From UBA1732 sp045114455 (lineage in GTDB: Bacteria > Verrucomicrobiota > Lentisphaeria > Victivallales > UBA1829), in assembly GCA_045114455.1 (NCBI GenBank), contig JBGUKN010000095.1, forward strand, positions 1 through 55,106: a stretch of DNA of 55,106 nt, given 5' to 3'. Shown in pieces: positions 16,633-25,042 of the stretch (its first letter is position 1; each line of letters begins with the position of its first letter). The position numbers and the translations under genes were made by a program. A model generated the notes under the pieces. The model searched no databases, was not told where the DNA came from, and was given only the letters and a program-made list of their open reading frames with translations.

Positions 16633-18888
16633 ATGCCAGACAGGGACGCACAATCTCTTCCGGCAGTGGAGGTTCTTGTCAACTTATCGCTTGACAGAAC
16701 CTTCGATTATTTGATACCCACGCACCTCATCGGCCGCATTAAGCCGGGCATGAAGGTCAACGTGCCGTTCGGCAAGGGCCGCAAGCCTCGCCCCGCGACC
16801 GTGGTGCGCCTGATCCCGCGTCCCGCCCGGGACGATTTGAAGGAAATCCTGGAGATATGCGGGGATGCGCCGCTGATCCCGGATTCCCTTTCGAAACTCG
16901 GTGAATGGATCGCCGACTACTACTGCTGCACCCGCGAACAGGCCCTGCGCGCCCTGCTGCCGTCTGCGGTGAGGAGCGGCAAGGTCAAGCCCAAAAAGAT
17001 CCGCCGGTGCTATCTGGCGTCCCCGGAAAAGGCCGCAGCCTATCTGGAAAAATCCGGCGCACGGGCAAAAGTGCGGGCGCAGGCGATCCAGTTCATCACG
17101 CTTCATCCCGGCGCAACGCCCGACACGGTCCAGACCGCGACCGGAGCAAAGACGCCCCAGCTGCGCGCGCTTGCAAAGGACGGCATCCTGAGCATCGAAG
17201 AAGTCAGGGCCGACCGCGATCCCCTTCGCAACATCAAGATCGTCCCGTCGTCTCCGCTCAAGCTCACGGGCGAACAGGGCGCCGCGCTGGAAAAGATATT
17301 CTCCATGCTCGCCCCGGACCGTCCGCCCGCGTCTCCGCATGCGCTCCTGCTCCACGGCGTGACCTGCAGCGGCAAGACGGAGGTCTATCTGCAATCAATC
17401 GCCCGGGTCCTGGAACAGGGCGGCAACGCGATCGTGCTGGTGCCGGAGATATCCCTCACGCCGCAGACCGTGACGAGGTTCCGCGCACGCTTCGGCGAAC
17501 GCGTCAGCGTTCTGCACAGCGGGCTGACGCAGGGCGAACGCTACGACGAATGGATGAAGGTGTACCGCGGCGAGGTCGACATCGCGGTCGGCGCACGCTC
17601 CGCCCTCTTCGCGCCGTTCCGCAATCTCAAGCTCATCATCGTCGACGAAGAGCACGATTCCTCCTACAAACAGTCCGAAGCCCCCCGGTACAACGCCCGC
17701 GACGTGGCGGTGGTCCGCGGCCGGATGGAGGGCGCGCTCGTCATCCTCGGATCCGCCACGCCGTCGCTGGAATCCTGGCAGAACGCCGTCACAGGAAAGT
17801 ATGCGCTGGCGTCCATGCCGAACCGCTGGGATCCGTCGATTGTCCTGCCCGAAGTCGAGATCGTCGACATGCGTCTTGAAAAAGACGAGGAGGACCGCGT
17901 CCCGATGTTCTCGAAACGCCTCATCAATGCGGTGCGAAACCGGATTCAGGCGGGGGAACAGAGCATTCTTTTCCTGAACAAGCGCGGTTACTCGCGCCAG
18001 CTTCAATGCGCATGCGGATATGTCCCGACGTGTCCGGACTGCTCCGTAGCCTACACTTACCACAAGAAAAACGCTTCGCTGATCTGCCATTTCTGCGGAC
18101 GGATTATCCCCGCAATTTCGGACTGCCCCGTCTGCGGACAGTCCGACTTCCACTACGTCGGCACGGGGACCGAGCGCATCGAGAGCCTCGCCGGTGCGCT
18201 GTTCCAAGGCGCGCGCATCGCGCGCATGGACTCGGACACGATGACGAATCCGCAGAAATACGAGGAAGTCCTGTCGAAATTCCGCGGCGGCGACATCGAC
18301 ATCCTCATCGGCACGCAGATGATCGCCAAGGGGCTGGATTTCCCGAACGTCACGCTCGTCGGCGTGCTGAACGCGGACATGGGGCTTTATCTGCCGGACT
18401 TCCGCGCCCTCGAACGCACGTTCCAGCTGCTGGCCCAGGTCGCCGGACGCGCCGGACGCGGAGAAGTCCACGGGCAGGTCCTCATCCAAACGTTTTCGCC
18501 GGAGAATCCCGCGATCCTGTGCGCGGCGGAACACTCCTGCACGGATTTCTTCGAGGAGGAGCTTCCGGTGCGGAAGGAACTGCTGTTCCCGCCCTTCACC
18601 CACCTGACGATCCTGCATTTCGACGGAGAGGACCCGGTTCTCATCGAAGCAAAAGCCGCCGAACTCGTGAACCGCATCGCGGAGCGCTTCCCGGCGCCGC
18701 TGGAGATCGGCGATGCGACGCCGGCCCCGATCGAGCGCATCAAGGGGCGGTACCGGTATCTCGCCACGGTCAGGACGCCGCCGAACGCCGCGTTCCGCGC
18801 ATTTCTGCGCGCGGAAGTCATGAACTGGCGCCGGACGGTCAAGGACGTGGATCTGTATGCGGACGTGGACGCCCTTTCGCTGCTCTGA
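16633..18888 (+). CDS. priA: Primosomal replication restart helicase PriA
   Basis: PriA is the DEAH-type 3'-5' helicase that reloads replication at stalled forks. The 751-residue protein has the DNA-binding domain first (VNLSLDRTFDYLIP), Walker A GVTCSGKTEVYL, the DEEH box VDEEHDSSYKQ, and eight zinc-binding cysteines from about residue 458 (CACG, CPDC, CHFC, CPVC). GTERIES and the QVAGRAGRG motif VI follow. The ATG at 16633 was chosen because the fold starts soon after; the in-frame ATG at 16576 would lie before the terminator. No Shine-Dalgarno is seen, only the terminator T-tract. Confidence 0.95.
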   Translation: MPDRDAQSLPAVEVLVNLSLDRTFDYLIPTHLIGRIKPGMKVNVPFGKGRKPRPATVVRLIPRPARDDLKEILEICGDAPLIPDSLSKLGEWIADYYCCTREQALRALLPSAVRSGKVKPKKIRRCYLASPEKAAAYLEKSGARAKVRAQAIQFITLHPGATPDTVQTATGAKTPQLRALAKDGILSIEEVRADRDPLRNIKIVPSSPLKLTGEQGAALEKIFSMLAPDRPPASPHALLLHGVTCSGKTEVYLQSIARVLEQGGNAIVLVPEISLTPQTVTRFRARFGERVSVLHSGLTQGERYDEWMKVYRGEVDIAVGARSALFAPFRNLKLIIVDEEHDSSYKQSEAPRYNARDVAVVRGRMEGALVILGSATPSLESWQNAVTGKYALASMPNRWDPSIVLPEVEIVDMRLEKDEEDRVPMFSKRLINAVRNRIQAGEQSILFLNKRGYSRQLQCACGYVPTCPDCSVAYTYHKKNASLICHFCGRIIPAISDCPVCGQSDFHYVGTGTERIESLAGALFQGARIARMDSDTMTNPQKYEEVLSKFRGGDIDILIGTQMIAKGLDFPNVTLVGVLNADMGLYLPDFRALERTFQLLAQVAGRAGRGEVHGQVLIQTFSPENPAILCAAEHSCTDFFEEELPVRKELLFPPFTHLTILHFDGEDPVLIEAKAAELVNRIAERFPAPLEIGDATPAPIERIKGRYRYLATVRTPPNAAFRAFLRAEVMNWRRTVKDVDLYADVDALSLL

Positions 18889-18932
18889 AACCTTCTTCCG
18901 TCCAAATTATTCAGAAAAAAACCTTTCGGGAT

Positions 18933-18961
18933 TTGATTTTTCCCGTTTTCAGGTTTATAGT
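18933..18961 (+). promoter_or_regulatory. promoter of the thioredoxin-fold gene
   Basis: -35 TTGATT, 17-bp spacer, -10 TATAGT, about 70 bases upstream of the ATG at 19030. Confidence 0.55.
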
Positions 18962-19029
18962 ATAGTTATTACAACGGTTTCTGAGATAAAAAATCCGGCC
19001 GGGACACCGGTCCAAACGGAGCATGATTC

Positions 19030-20193
19030 ATGAAATATATCCTGTTTCTCCTCGCGGCTTCCCTCTGCGCCGCTCCGCTTCTTTTCGCCGGACCAGACGA
19101 CAGCCCGTTCGGCGGCGGTCTGATGGACGACTTCATCAAGCCCTACGACGACACGCTCATCGAACTGCCGGGCGAAAACACCCGCAAGCCGTCCGTGTCC
19201 CGCTCCGCCAACCTCGTCGACGACAGCACGACCGACACCTGGGGCGTTCGCGACGGGGACGCTTCTTCCGCCAAGGAAAAAACGTCCGCGACATCCTCAT
19301 CATCCTCATCGTCGTCCTCTTCTTCGTCCTCCTCCACATCGACGAAATCCGGCAGTTCGCGTCCGGCCTCCCCCTCGACGACAAAATCAAAAAGCTTCAC
19401 GTCCGACGGCGCCTACATCCCCTATTCGGAACGGTACCCGGAACCGGAGAAGGAGAAATCCGATTCGGATTTCGACCGGAACACGTTCGATCCCGATTTC
19501 AATCCGTTCAAGAACAACTACCAGTACAAGGATACAAACTACCAGCCGAACACAACCCGTCCCGAATTCGATGAAATGCGCAAGAAGATCAAGGACGTCC
19601 TCGGCGACGGCGTGCCGAAAGTGATGGTCGACTCAAAGGTGGACGAACTGATCCACAATTCCGCACGAGGCGCCACGCTGGAGGCTCCGAAGACGCCCGA
19701 CCGCTGGACGCATGCTCCGAACGGCTGGTTCTGCGATTACGACGACGCGATGGAAAAAGCGCAGGTGAACGGGAAGGCGGTCGCCGTGTTCTTCCACTCC
19801 TCCGACAACAACAATTCGCGCAAGTTCAAGACCGAACGCATGGAGAACAGCAAGTTCAAGAACAAAATGCGCGACCGTCTGCTCATCGTGTACCTGGACT
19901 ACCCCGACAATGCCGAAACCAGCAAGGACAGGCGAAACCGGGACCAGGTACAGCACAACAGGCGGATCGCCGACAAGTTCCATGTCTCGAACTATCCCAC
20001 GGTCATCATCCTGGACCCCTCCGGCAGCGAGATCGGCCGCCTCGACACCAATTCGAACTCCATCTCGACGTTCGTGGAGAAGGCCGACAAGATCGTGCCA
20101 CAGCGTGAGACGAAGGCAAAGAATCAGAACGGATTCAAGATCGGCGGCAGCATCGGAATGGGCGAATCCGGCGTCCGGAAGTCTTCGGACTGA
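19030..20193 (+). CDS. Secreted thioredoxin-fold protein without a CXXC site
   Basis: A 387-residue exported protein starting MKYILFLLAASLCAAPLLFA (signal peptide). A low-complexity region with 14 consecutive serines (about residues 89-102) precedes a charged, Asn/Tyr-rich linker. A thioredoxin-like domain spans about 230-365: WFCDYDDAMEKA, NGKAVAVFFHSSDNNNSRKF, and HVSNYPTVIILDPSG with the cis-Pro. Where thioredoxins have CXXC, this has SSDNNNS, so it cannot do thiol redox chemistry there. GGAG precedes the ATG. The next gene is 21 bp downstream. Binding or scaffolding is inferred; no family name can be given. Confidence 0.75.
   Translation: MKYILFLLAASLCAAPLLFAGPDDSPFGGGLMDDFIKPYDDTLIELPGENTRKPSVSRSANLVDDSTTDTWGVRDGDASSAKEKTSATSSSSSSSSSSSSSSTSTKSGSSRPASPSTTKSKSFTSDGAYIPYSERYPEPEKEKSDSDFDRNTFDPDFNPFKNNYQYKDTNYQPNTTRPEFDEMRKKIKDVLGDGVPKVMVDSKVDELIHNSARGATLEAPKTPDRWTHAPNGWFCDYDDAMEKAQVNGKAVAVFFHSSDNNNSRKFKTERMENSKFKNKMRDRLLIVYLDYPDNAETSKDRRNRDQVQHNRRIADKFHVSNYPTVIILDPSGSEIGRLDTNSNSISTFVEKADKIVPQRETKAKNQNGFKIGGSIGMGESGVRKSSD
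19294..19335 (+). repeat. poly-serine codon tract
   Basis: Fourteen serine codons in a row using TCA, TCC, TCG and TCT in mixed order. The codon mixture argues against simple slippage as the only cause and for selection on the protein sequence. Confidence 0.85.
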
Positions 20194-20214
20194 AACCGTC
20201 CCGGATCCGTTCAG

Positions 20215-20898
20215 ATGCCGCCCTCGTTTCAAATCAACCGCGAACCTGTCCTGCTCGGAAACATTCCCGCGATCGCGGACGGTTCGACCAGGACCGTCCT
20301 CATGGTGCGGCATTCCATCCGCGAATCGCTTCGGGCTGGCTCGGTCGATCCCGACTTGACGCCGGATGGCGCGGAACTGGCGATGCGGTGCGGGCGGCTG
20401 ATTGCCGGACTCGGCGATGACGTCATGTTCGGCGCATCCCCGCGGCTGAGGACGCGCAACACCGCCGTCTGCATGATGAAGGGCGGCGGATTCCGGACTC
20501 GGACGGTTCGCGAGTGCCCCGAACTCGGCGACCTGACCATTTTCTCCCGTCCGGTGGATTTCGAGGCCATGCTGCGCACCCACAACACGGAAAATGTGAT
20601 GCGCGAATATTTTTCCACCGGCCATGCCGACGGTCTGAAGGACATGCGCCCTTTCGCCGGTGAACTTCTGGCCTTCCTCACGGAAACGCCCTTCCCTGCG
20701 GCACGCGCGGTATTCGTGTCGCACGACGTGCTGGCAATGTCGCTTCTGTCGGCTCTCGGCGTCCGGATGTTCTCGATCGACGACTGGTGCGGCTATCTGC
20801 ACGGCATCCTGCTGACACAAGGGCGCGACGGCGCATGGACGGCGTCATATGCGATTCCCGACTACGATGCGGGAAAGACGCACCGGCTCTTTGTCTGA
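20215..20898 (+). CDS. Histidine phosphatase (phosphoglycerate mutase-like) family protein
   Basis: A 227-residue protein of the histidine phosphatase superfamily. The phosphorylated His is in VLMVRHSIRES (RHS in place of the common RHG, residues about 32-34), ASPRLRTRNTA supplies the second Arg, and FVSHDV the second His. The substrate cannot be told: the family includes sugar-phosphate, nucleotide and phosphoprotein phosphatases. It follows the thioredoxin-fold gene by 21 bp and is probably cotranscribed. No signal peptide is seen, so it is likely cytoplasmic. Confidence 0.8.
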   Translation: MPPSFQINREPVLLGNIPAIADGSTRTVLMVRHSIRESLRAGSVDPDLTPDGAELAMRCGRLIAGLGDDVMFGASPRLRTRNTAVCMMKGGGFRTRTVRECPELGDLTIFSRPVDFEAMLRTHNTENVMREYFSTGHADGLKDMRPFAGELLAFLTETPFPAARAVFVSHDVLAMSLLSALGVRMFSIDDWCGYLHGILLTQGRDGAWTASYAIPDYDAGKTHRLFV

Positions 20899-21011
20899 AA
20901 GGGAGTCTGCGGAAGTCGTTCTGTGGCAGCATGGCGCGCCGTCGGATCGAATATCCTCCGGCCGGTCTTCGTCTTATAGAAACTGTTCTGTCCCGTTTTT
21001 TAAAATAAAAA

Positions 21012-21101
21012 TGGCGGAGAGAGTGGGATTTGAACCCACGATAGAGTTGCCCCTATACAGCATTTCCAATGCTGCGCCTTCGACCACTCGGCCATCTCTC
21101 C
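21012..21101 (-). tRNA. tRNA-Ser (GGA)
   Basis: Class II tRNA of 90 nt including an encoded CCA (plus-strand TGG at 21012-21014). The acceptor stem GGAGAGA pairs with TCTCTCC, the anticodon loop TTGGAAA carries GGA at 21065-21067, a long variable arm is present, and the T arm has GGTTCAAATCC. The discriminator base is G. It reads serine codons UCC/UCU. A promoter lies at 21120-21148. Confidence 0.97.
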
Positions 21102-21119
21102 GCAGATAAGACAAGATAT

Positions 21120-21148
21120 AATATAGCATGCGCGCCCGGGGAATGCAA
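21120..21148 (-). promoter_or_regulatory. promoter of tRNA-Ser
   Basis: Minus strand: -35 TTGCAT, 17-bp spacer, -10 TATATT with extended TGC. It lies about 20 bases upstream of the mature tRNA 5' end and is the clearest example of the recurrent promoter pattern. Confidence 0.75.
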
Positions 21149-21237
21149 GTTGAAAACCCCTTTTTTTGCGAAAAAAACGGAAGGCGCCGGCAATGATCCA
21201 AACCGGAAAAAGATTTGATTATCAGGGAAAAACGTTT

Positions 21238-22461
21238 TCAGGAACGTTTCAGGGCGGGCCGGTAGTTCGTCTTCAGAAGGGCGGCGAACATAAGCGCGGA
21301 CAGGACCGCCGCGAAAACGGGCAGCGCCTCCATGGAGATCAGATCGCCCGCATATCCGATCACCGGCGGCACGATCATGATGCCGACCATGCTGGCCGCC
21401 CCCTGAAGCCCGGTCAGGGCCGCCGCCGTGGCATCGTTGAACCCCCGGCGTGTGGCCTCGTGCATCAGGCACGGATAGATCGGCGCAAGCGCGAATCCGA
21501 CCAGCAGAAGCGCCGCGGACGGGAGGAATCCCTCCGCCGGGATCAGAAGGAGTCCGGCCGCCAGCAGGACTGCCGCCCCGGAAATCGTGCTGAGGAGACG
21601 GTTGCCCAGCCTGTCCGCCGTGAATCCGAGCAGGAAACGTCCGGCGGTCAGCATGCCCCAGTAGGCGGTGACGACGTACTGCGCGGCGTTCAGGCTCATG
21701 CCGCGCGCCCGGGTCAGGAAGGCGCAGCCCCAGAGTCCGGCTCCGGCTTCGATGCCGCAGTACAGAAAGAAGATCAGCACGCAGAGCCAGAAATCCAGCG
21801 AAAAATGGCATTTGCCCTCCAGCCTGTCCATCGACGATGCCGACGCCGTCGCCCGGTCCTCCGCTTCCTCGTCCCGGCGTGCCCGGTCCCACAGCCCGAT
21901 GGTGGAACAGAAGAACATGGCAAGCAGGACCTGCGCGGTCCCGATCGCGAAATACGCGCTCCGCCACGATCCGGTCGACTGGAGAAAGACGGAGGCGATC
22001 AGCGGGCCGAGCGTGGCGCCGACGCCCCAGCAGCAGTGCAGCCAGCTCATATCCCGGCTGGAATAATGTTTGGAGACGTAGAAGTTCATGCCGGTATCGA
22101 TCGCCCCCTGTCCGAACCCCAGCGGAATGGCAAACGCGAGCAGAACCGCGAAAACCGGAGAGAAACCGCATCCGATCAGCGAAAGCCCCGTGATCGCGCC
22201 GCAGACCGCCAGCAGGCGCCCCGTACCGATCTTCCGCAGGATCAGACCGCTGGCGGAGGCGGAGACCGAGGAACAAAGCGCGAGCACGGTCGCGATGAAG
22301 CCGCCGTAGCGGAGCGGGACGCCGAACCCCTCGCTCATGGGAATCCATGCCGCGTCGAGGATCTTGTCCGGAAGCCCGAGGCTGATGTAGCCGAGGTAAA
22401 TGATGCAAAGCAGGAGGATCTTCCTGCGCGCGGGAGTGATTCTGTCAAAAAAAGCGCTCAT
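21238..22461 (-). CDS. Major facilitator superfamily transporter
   Basis: A 407-residue inner-membrane protein with about 12 hydrophobic segments in two halves and a charged central loop (WDRARRDEEAEDRA). It opens MSAFFDRITPARRKILLLC; segments such as GLPDKILDAAWIPMSEGFGV, FGQGAIDTGMNFYVSKHY and GRFLLGFTADRLG resemble fucose-permease-type MFS carriers. The substrate is unknown. Two ATGs are possible, 22479 and 22461; I chose 22461 because the former lies inside a terminator hairpin. Neither has a clear ribosome-binding site. It lies downstream of the SDR gene but is separated from it by the terminator. Confidence 0.85.
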   Translation of the reverse strand: MSAFFDRITPARRKILLLCIIYLGYISLGLPDKILDAAWIPMSEGFGVPLRYGGFIATVLALCSSVSASASGLILRKIGTGRLLAVCGAITGLSLIGCGFSPVFAVLLAFAIPLGFGQGAIDTGMNFYVSKHYSSRDMSWLHCCWGVGATLGPLIASVFLQSTGSWRSAYFAIGTAQVLLAMFFCSTIGLWDRARRDEEAEDRATASASSMDRLEGKCHFSLDFWLCVLIFFLYCGIEAGAGLWGCAFLTRARGMSLNAAQYVVTAYWGMLTAGRFLLGFTADRLGNRLLSTISGAAVLLAAGLLLIPAEGFLPSAALLLVGFALAPIYPCLMHEATRRGFNDATAAALTGLQGAASMVGIMIVPPVIGYAGDLISMEALPVFAAVLSALMFAALLKTNYRPALKRS

Positions 22462-22467
22462 GACAAG

Positions 22468-22500
22468 AAAAAAGCGCAAACCGGAAAGCCCGGTCCGCGC
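22468..22500 (-). terminator. intrinsic terminator after the SDR gene
   Basis: On the minus strand an 11-bp stem (with two G-T pairs) and 5-base loop at 22500-22474 is followed by six T (22473-22468). The T-run ends six bases before the MFS start codon at 22461. Confidence 0.75.
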
Positions 22501-22524
22501 GAAAAAGATCGGATCGTCCGAAGC

Positions 22525-23655
22525 TCAGTCCTTCGGGAAGTCCATGCCTTCCACGAGGCCGGGAATCTCCTGCTTGTAGTAGGAGTAAGCCATGCGGCGG
22601 AGGAAGAGGACGTCGAGCTTCCAGTCCAGGATCCCGTCGCCGAGGTCGGCACGGACGTTCGAATTGTCGAACGTGATCTGCGTGGAGAAGTACGGGATAA
22701 GGTCTTCGATCATGCGCATGACGAGCTTCTCGTCCTTGGACGGATCGTCGTTCTTGTCGACGGTGCGGAGACCGGTGACCTTCAGGATATCGCGGCAGGC
22801 AATGCCGATCATCTCGGTGGAGACGGGGCTGTCGCCGGTGATGTGGTAGGTGCGGTTCTTCTCTGGGATCATGAAGAGCTTGGACATGGATTCCTGCACG
22901 TAGTCGATCGGCACGAAGTAAATCTTGTCCGAAGTCGCGCTGGCGATGCGGATGTTGACTTCCATCTGGGCATTCGCGGGGAGGCCGGCCTTGAAGGCGC
23001 GGTTGCTCTTGATGCGGCCGAGGAATTCCAGGATGCGGTAGAACGCGAGCGGCTTGCGGATCACGCCGTCGGAACGGCGTCCGACGATGATGGAGGGACG
23101 GTAGATGGTGTACGGGACGCCGACGTTCTCGCGGACGTACTTTTCCGCATCGAACTTGCTGCGTTCGTAGGAGTTGATCCAGCCGGTGGCGGGCATGGTG
23201 TCTTCCATGACGCGTCCGGCGAAGGTGCCGGCAACGTAGGCGGTGCTGACGTACTGGAAACGCGGGATGTTGAAGCGTTTGACGGCTTCGACGGCGTTCA
23301 GCGTGCCGTTCATGTTGGTCGCGTAGGTCTTGCCTTCGGGGTCTTTGCCGAGGTTGACGTCGGCGGCGCAGTGGAACATCACGTCGTAGGGACCGTATTT
23401 CGCGATCTCGTCGAACGGGAGTTTGGTCACGTCGCCGGAAATGACGGTGATGCGGGAGATGATGGAGTCGTAGGATGCGGGATCGCCATCGAATTCACAC
23501 TGGGCGCGCATGGTGAGTTCCGTACGCTCCTGGGCGGTCTGCGCGGAATTGCCGCGGCAGATGGCAACGATCTTGAAGTCGGGATGATTGCGAAGCAGCG
23601 CCGTGACGACGGACGCCCCGACCAGACCCGTGATACCGGTAAGCAGGATGTTCAA
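22525..23655 (-). CDS. Extended SDR, NAD_binding_4 (thioester/fatty-acyl reductase-like) protein
   Basis: A 376-residue extended short-chain dehydrogenase. The nucleotide-binding GITGLVGASV is at residues 7-16, FHCAADVNL near 95, the active-site Tyr-Lys pair YERSK near 165, and YRPSIIVGRRSDG follows. The overall pattern resembles the NAD_binding_4 (male sterility/thioester reductase) group more than sugar epimerases. Those enzymes reduce acyl thioesters to aldehydes or alcohols, but the stand-alone form here lacks a carrier-protein domain, so substrate is uncertain. It has its own promoter and terminator. No downstream partner is evident. Confidence 0.72.
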   Translation of the reverse strand: MNILLTGITGLVGASVVTALLRNHPDFKIVAICRGNSAQTAQERTELTMRAQCEFDGDPASYDSIISRITVISGDVTKLPFDEIAKYGPYDVMFHCAADVNLGKDPEGKTYATNMNGTLNAVEAVKRFNIPRFQYVSTAYVAGTFAGRVMEDTMPATGWINSYERSKFDAEKYVRENVGVPYTIYRPSIIVGRRSDGVIRKPLAFYRILEFLGRIKSNRAFKAGLPANAQMEVNIRIASATSDKIYFVPIDYVQESMSKLFMIPEKNRTYHITGDSPVSTEMIGIACRDILKVTGLRTVDKNDDPSKDEKLVMRMIEDLIPYFSTQITFDNSNVRADLGDGILDWKLDVLFLRRMAYSYYKQEIPGLVEGMDFPKD

Positions 23656-23732
23656 AGCTTGCTCCTTGACGGTTTTCGATGTTATGTTTTATCTTTAAAC
23701 AGAATAACAGCAAATGTAAAAGGTGTTCTTAC

Positions 23733-23760
23733 AATATATCACTTTTTCGGAAAAATGAAA
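23733..23760 (-). promoter_or_regulatory. promoter of the SDR gene
   Basis: Minus strand: -35 TTTCAT, 16-bp spacer, -10 TATATT with extended TGA, about 80 bases before the ATG at 23655. Confidence 0.5.
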
Positions 23761-23848
23761 GCCGGAAAACCCAAAAAGTCGCGTTTTTTTGGAAAACAGA
23801 CGAAAAAATGCGCTTTTCGATTGAAAAAAACGTCTCTCCGTAGTACGT

Positions 23849-23854
23849 TATAAT
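23849..23854 (+). promoter_or_regulatory. -10 element of ychF
   Basis: TATAAT about 50 bases upstream of the ychF ATG. The nearest TTGAAA is 22 bp upstream, too far for a normal spacer, so the -35 is unclear. Confidence 0.45.
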
Positions 23855-23905
23855 CGTTTTTTCTTCCTTCCATCTTTCCTATCATTTGACTCGGAGTTTT
23901 ACACC

Positions 23906-25006
23906 ATGGGTTTTGCCTGCGGCTTTGTCGGCCTTCCCAACGTCGGGAAATCCACGCTTTTCAATGCTTTGACCAACGGCGGCGCGGCGGCCGCCAATTT
24001 CCCGTTCTGCACCATCGAACCCAACACCGGCATCGTGGCCGTACCGGACGACCGTCTCGGCGTTCTGGCGAAGATCGAAAAATCCGCCCGCATCGTACCG
24101 ACGTCGCTGAAATTCATCGACATCGCCGGCCTCGTCCAGGGCGCCAGCAAGGGCGAAGGGCTCGGCAACCAGTTCCTCGGCCACATCCGCAACGTCGACG
24201 CCGTAGCGCACGTGGTGCGTCTCTTCCATGACGGCGACGTGGTGCATGTGGGCGGGTCCATCGACCCGGCGCGCGACCTGGAGCTGATCATGACGGAACT
24301 CATGCTCGCCGACCTGGAATTCCTCCAGCGCAGATTCGACAAGTGCAAGAAACTGCTCCGCACCGGCGATCCGGAGATCAAGGCGGAATACGAGCTTTCC
24401 CAGTCCTGCATCGCCGACCTGGAAAACGGCAAGATCCCATCGTGGAACAAGGACGACCCGGATGCCTGCCGCGTGATGGCGTCGCTCCAGCTGCTCTCCG
24501 CCATGCCCGCGTTCGTCTGCGCCAACGTCGACGAGGCCGGATTCCGTTCCTTCGGCAAAGACGACGCTTCGAAGGCCCTGCTCGACTACGCCGCCGGACA
24601 CAGCATGGAAGTCGTCCCGGTCTGCGCGAAATTCGAGGAGGAGCTGGCCGCGCTCGAGCCGGACGAGGCGAAGGCGTTCCTGGACGACATCGGCGCCTCG
24701 GAAAGCGGCCTGCAGCGCGTGATCCGCACCGGATACAAACTGCTGGACTACGGCACGTTCTTCACCACCGGAAAGGACGAGACGCGCGCCTGGACCATCG
24801 TCAACGGCACCGCGGCGCCGGAAGCCGCCGGAAAGATCCACACCGACATGCAGCACGGATTCATCCGCATGGAAGTCGTCTCCTACGACGAGCTGGTGGC
24901 GCACGGCGGCTGGAACGCCGCGAAGACCGCCGGGAAGCTCCGCACCGAGGGCAAGGACTACATCGTGAAGGACGGCGACTGCGTGTACGTCCTGTTCAAC
25001 AAGTAA
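23906..25006 (+). CDS. ychF: Redox-regulated ATPase/GTPase YchF (OLA1 family)
   Basis: YchF is a conserved P-loop NTPase that binds ribosomes. The 366-residue product is full length. G1 is GLPNVGKST at residues 9-17, the switch region has FPFCTIEPNTG, G3 is DIAGLVQGASKGEGLGNQFL, and G4-like NVDE follows near 208. The C-terminal TGS domain ends with GKDYIVKDGDCVYVLFNK. CGGAG precedes the ATG. murJ follows after 36 bp on the same strand and is probably cotranscribed. Confidence 0.97.
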   Translation: MGFACGFVGLPNVGKSTLFNALTNGGAAAANFPFCTIEPNTGIVAVPDDRLGVLAKIEKSARIVPTSLKFIDIAGLVQGASKGEGLGNQFLGHIRNVDAVAHVVRLFHDGDVVHVGGSIDPARDLELIMTELMLADLEFLQRRFDKCKKLLRTGDPEIKAEYELSQSCIADLENGKIPSWNKDDPDACRVMASLQLLSAMPAFVCANVDEAGFRSFGKDDASKALLDYAAGHSMEVVPVCAKFEEELAALEPDEAKAFLDDIGASESGLQRVIRTGYKLLDYGTFFTTGKDETRAWTIVNGTAAPEAAGKIHTDMQHGFIRMEVVSYDELVAHGGWNAAKTAGKLRTEGKDYIVKDGDCVYVLFNK

Positions 25007-25042
25007 CCAACGCATTTTCTCTATTCCCCCGGCCGCCGCAGC

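Noticed and set aside
16772..17390. PriA Walker A with Cys (GVTCSGKT) as a defect
   Set aside because: The variable position in GxxxxGKT tolerates Cys and all other helicase and zinc motifs are intact.
21166..23853. An 895-codon open frame on the plus strand
   Set aside because: It is antisense to the MFS and SDR genes and runs through a terminator and a promoter; composition is that of a shadow frame.
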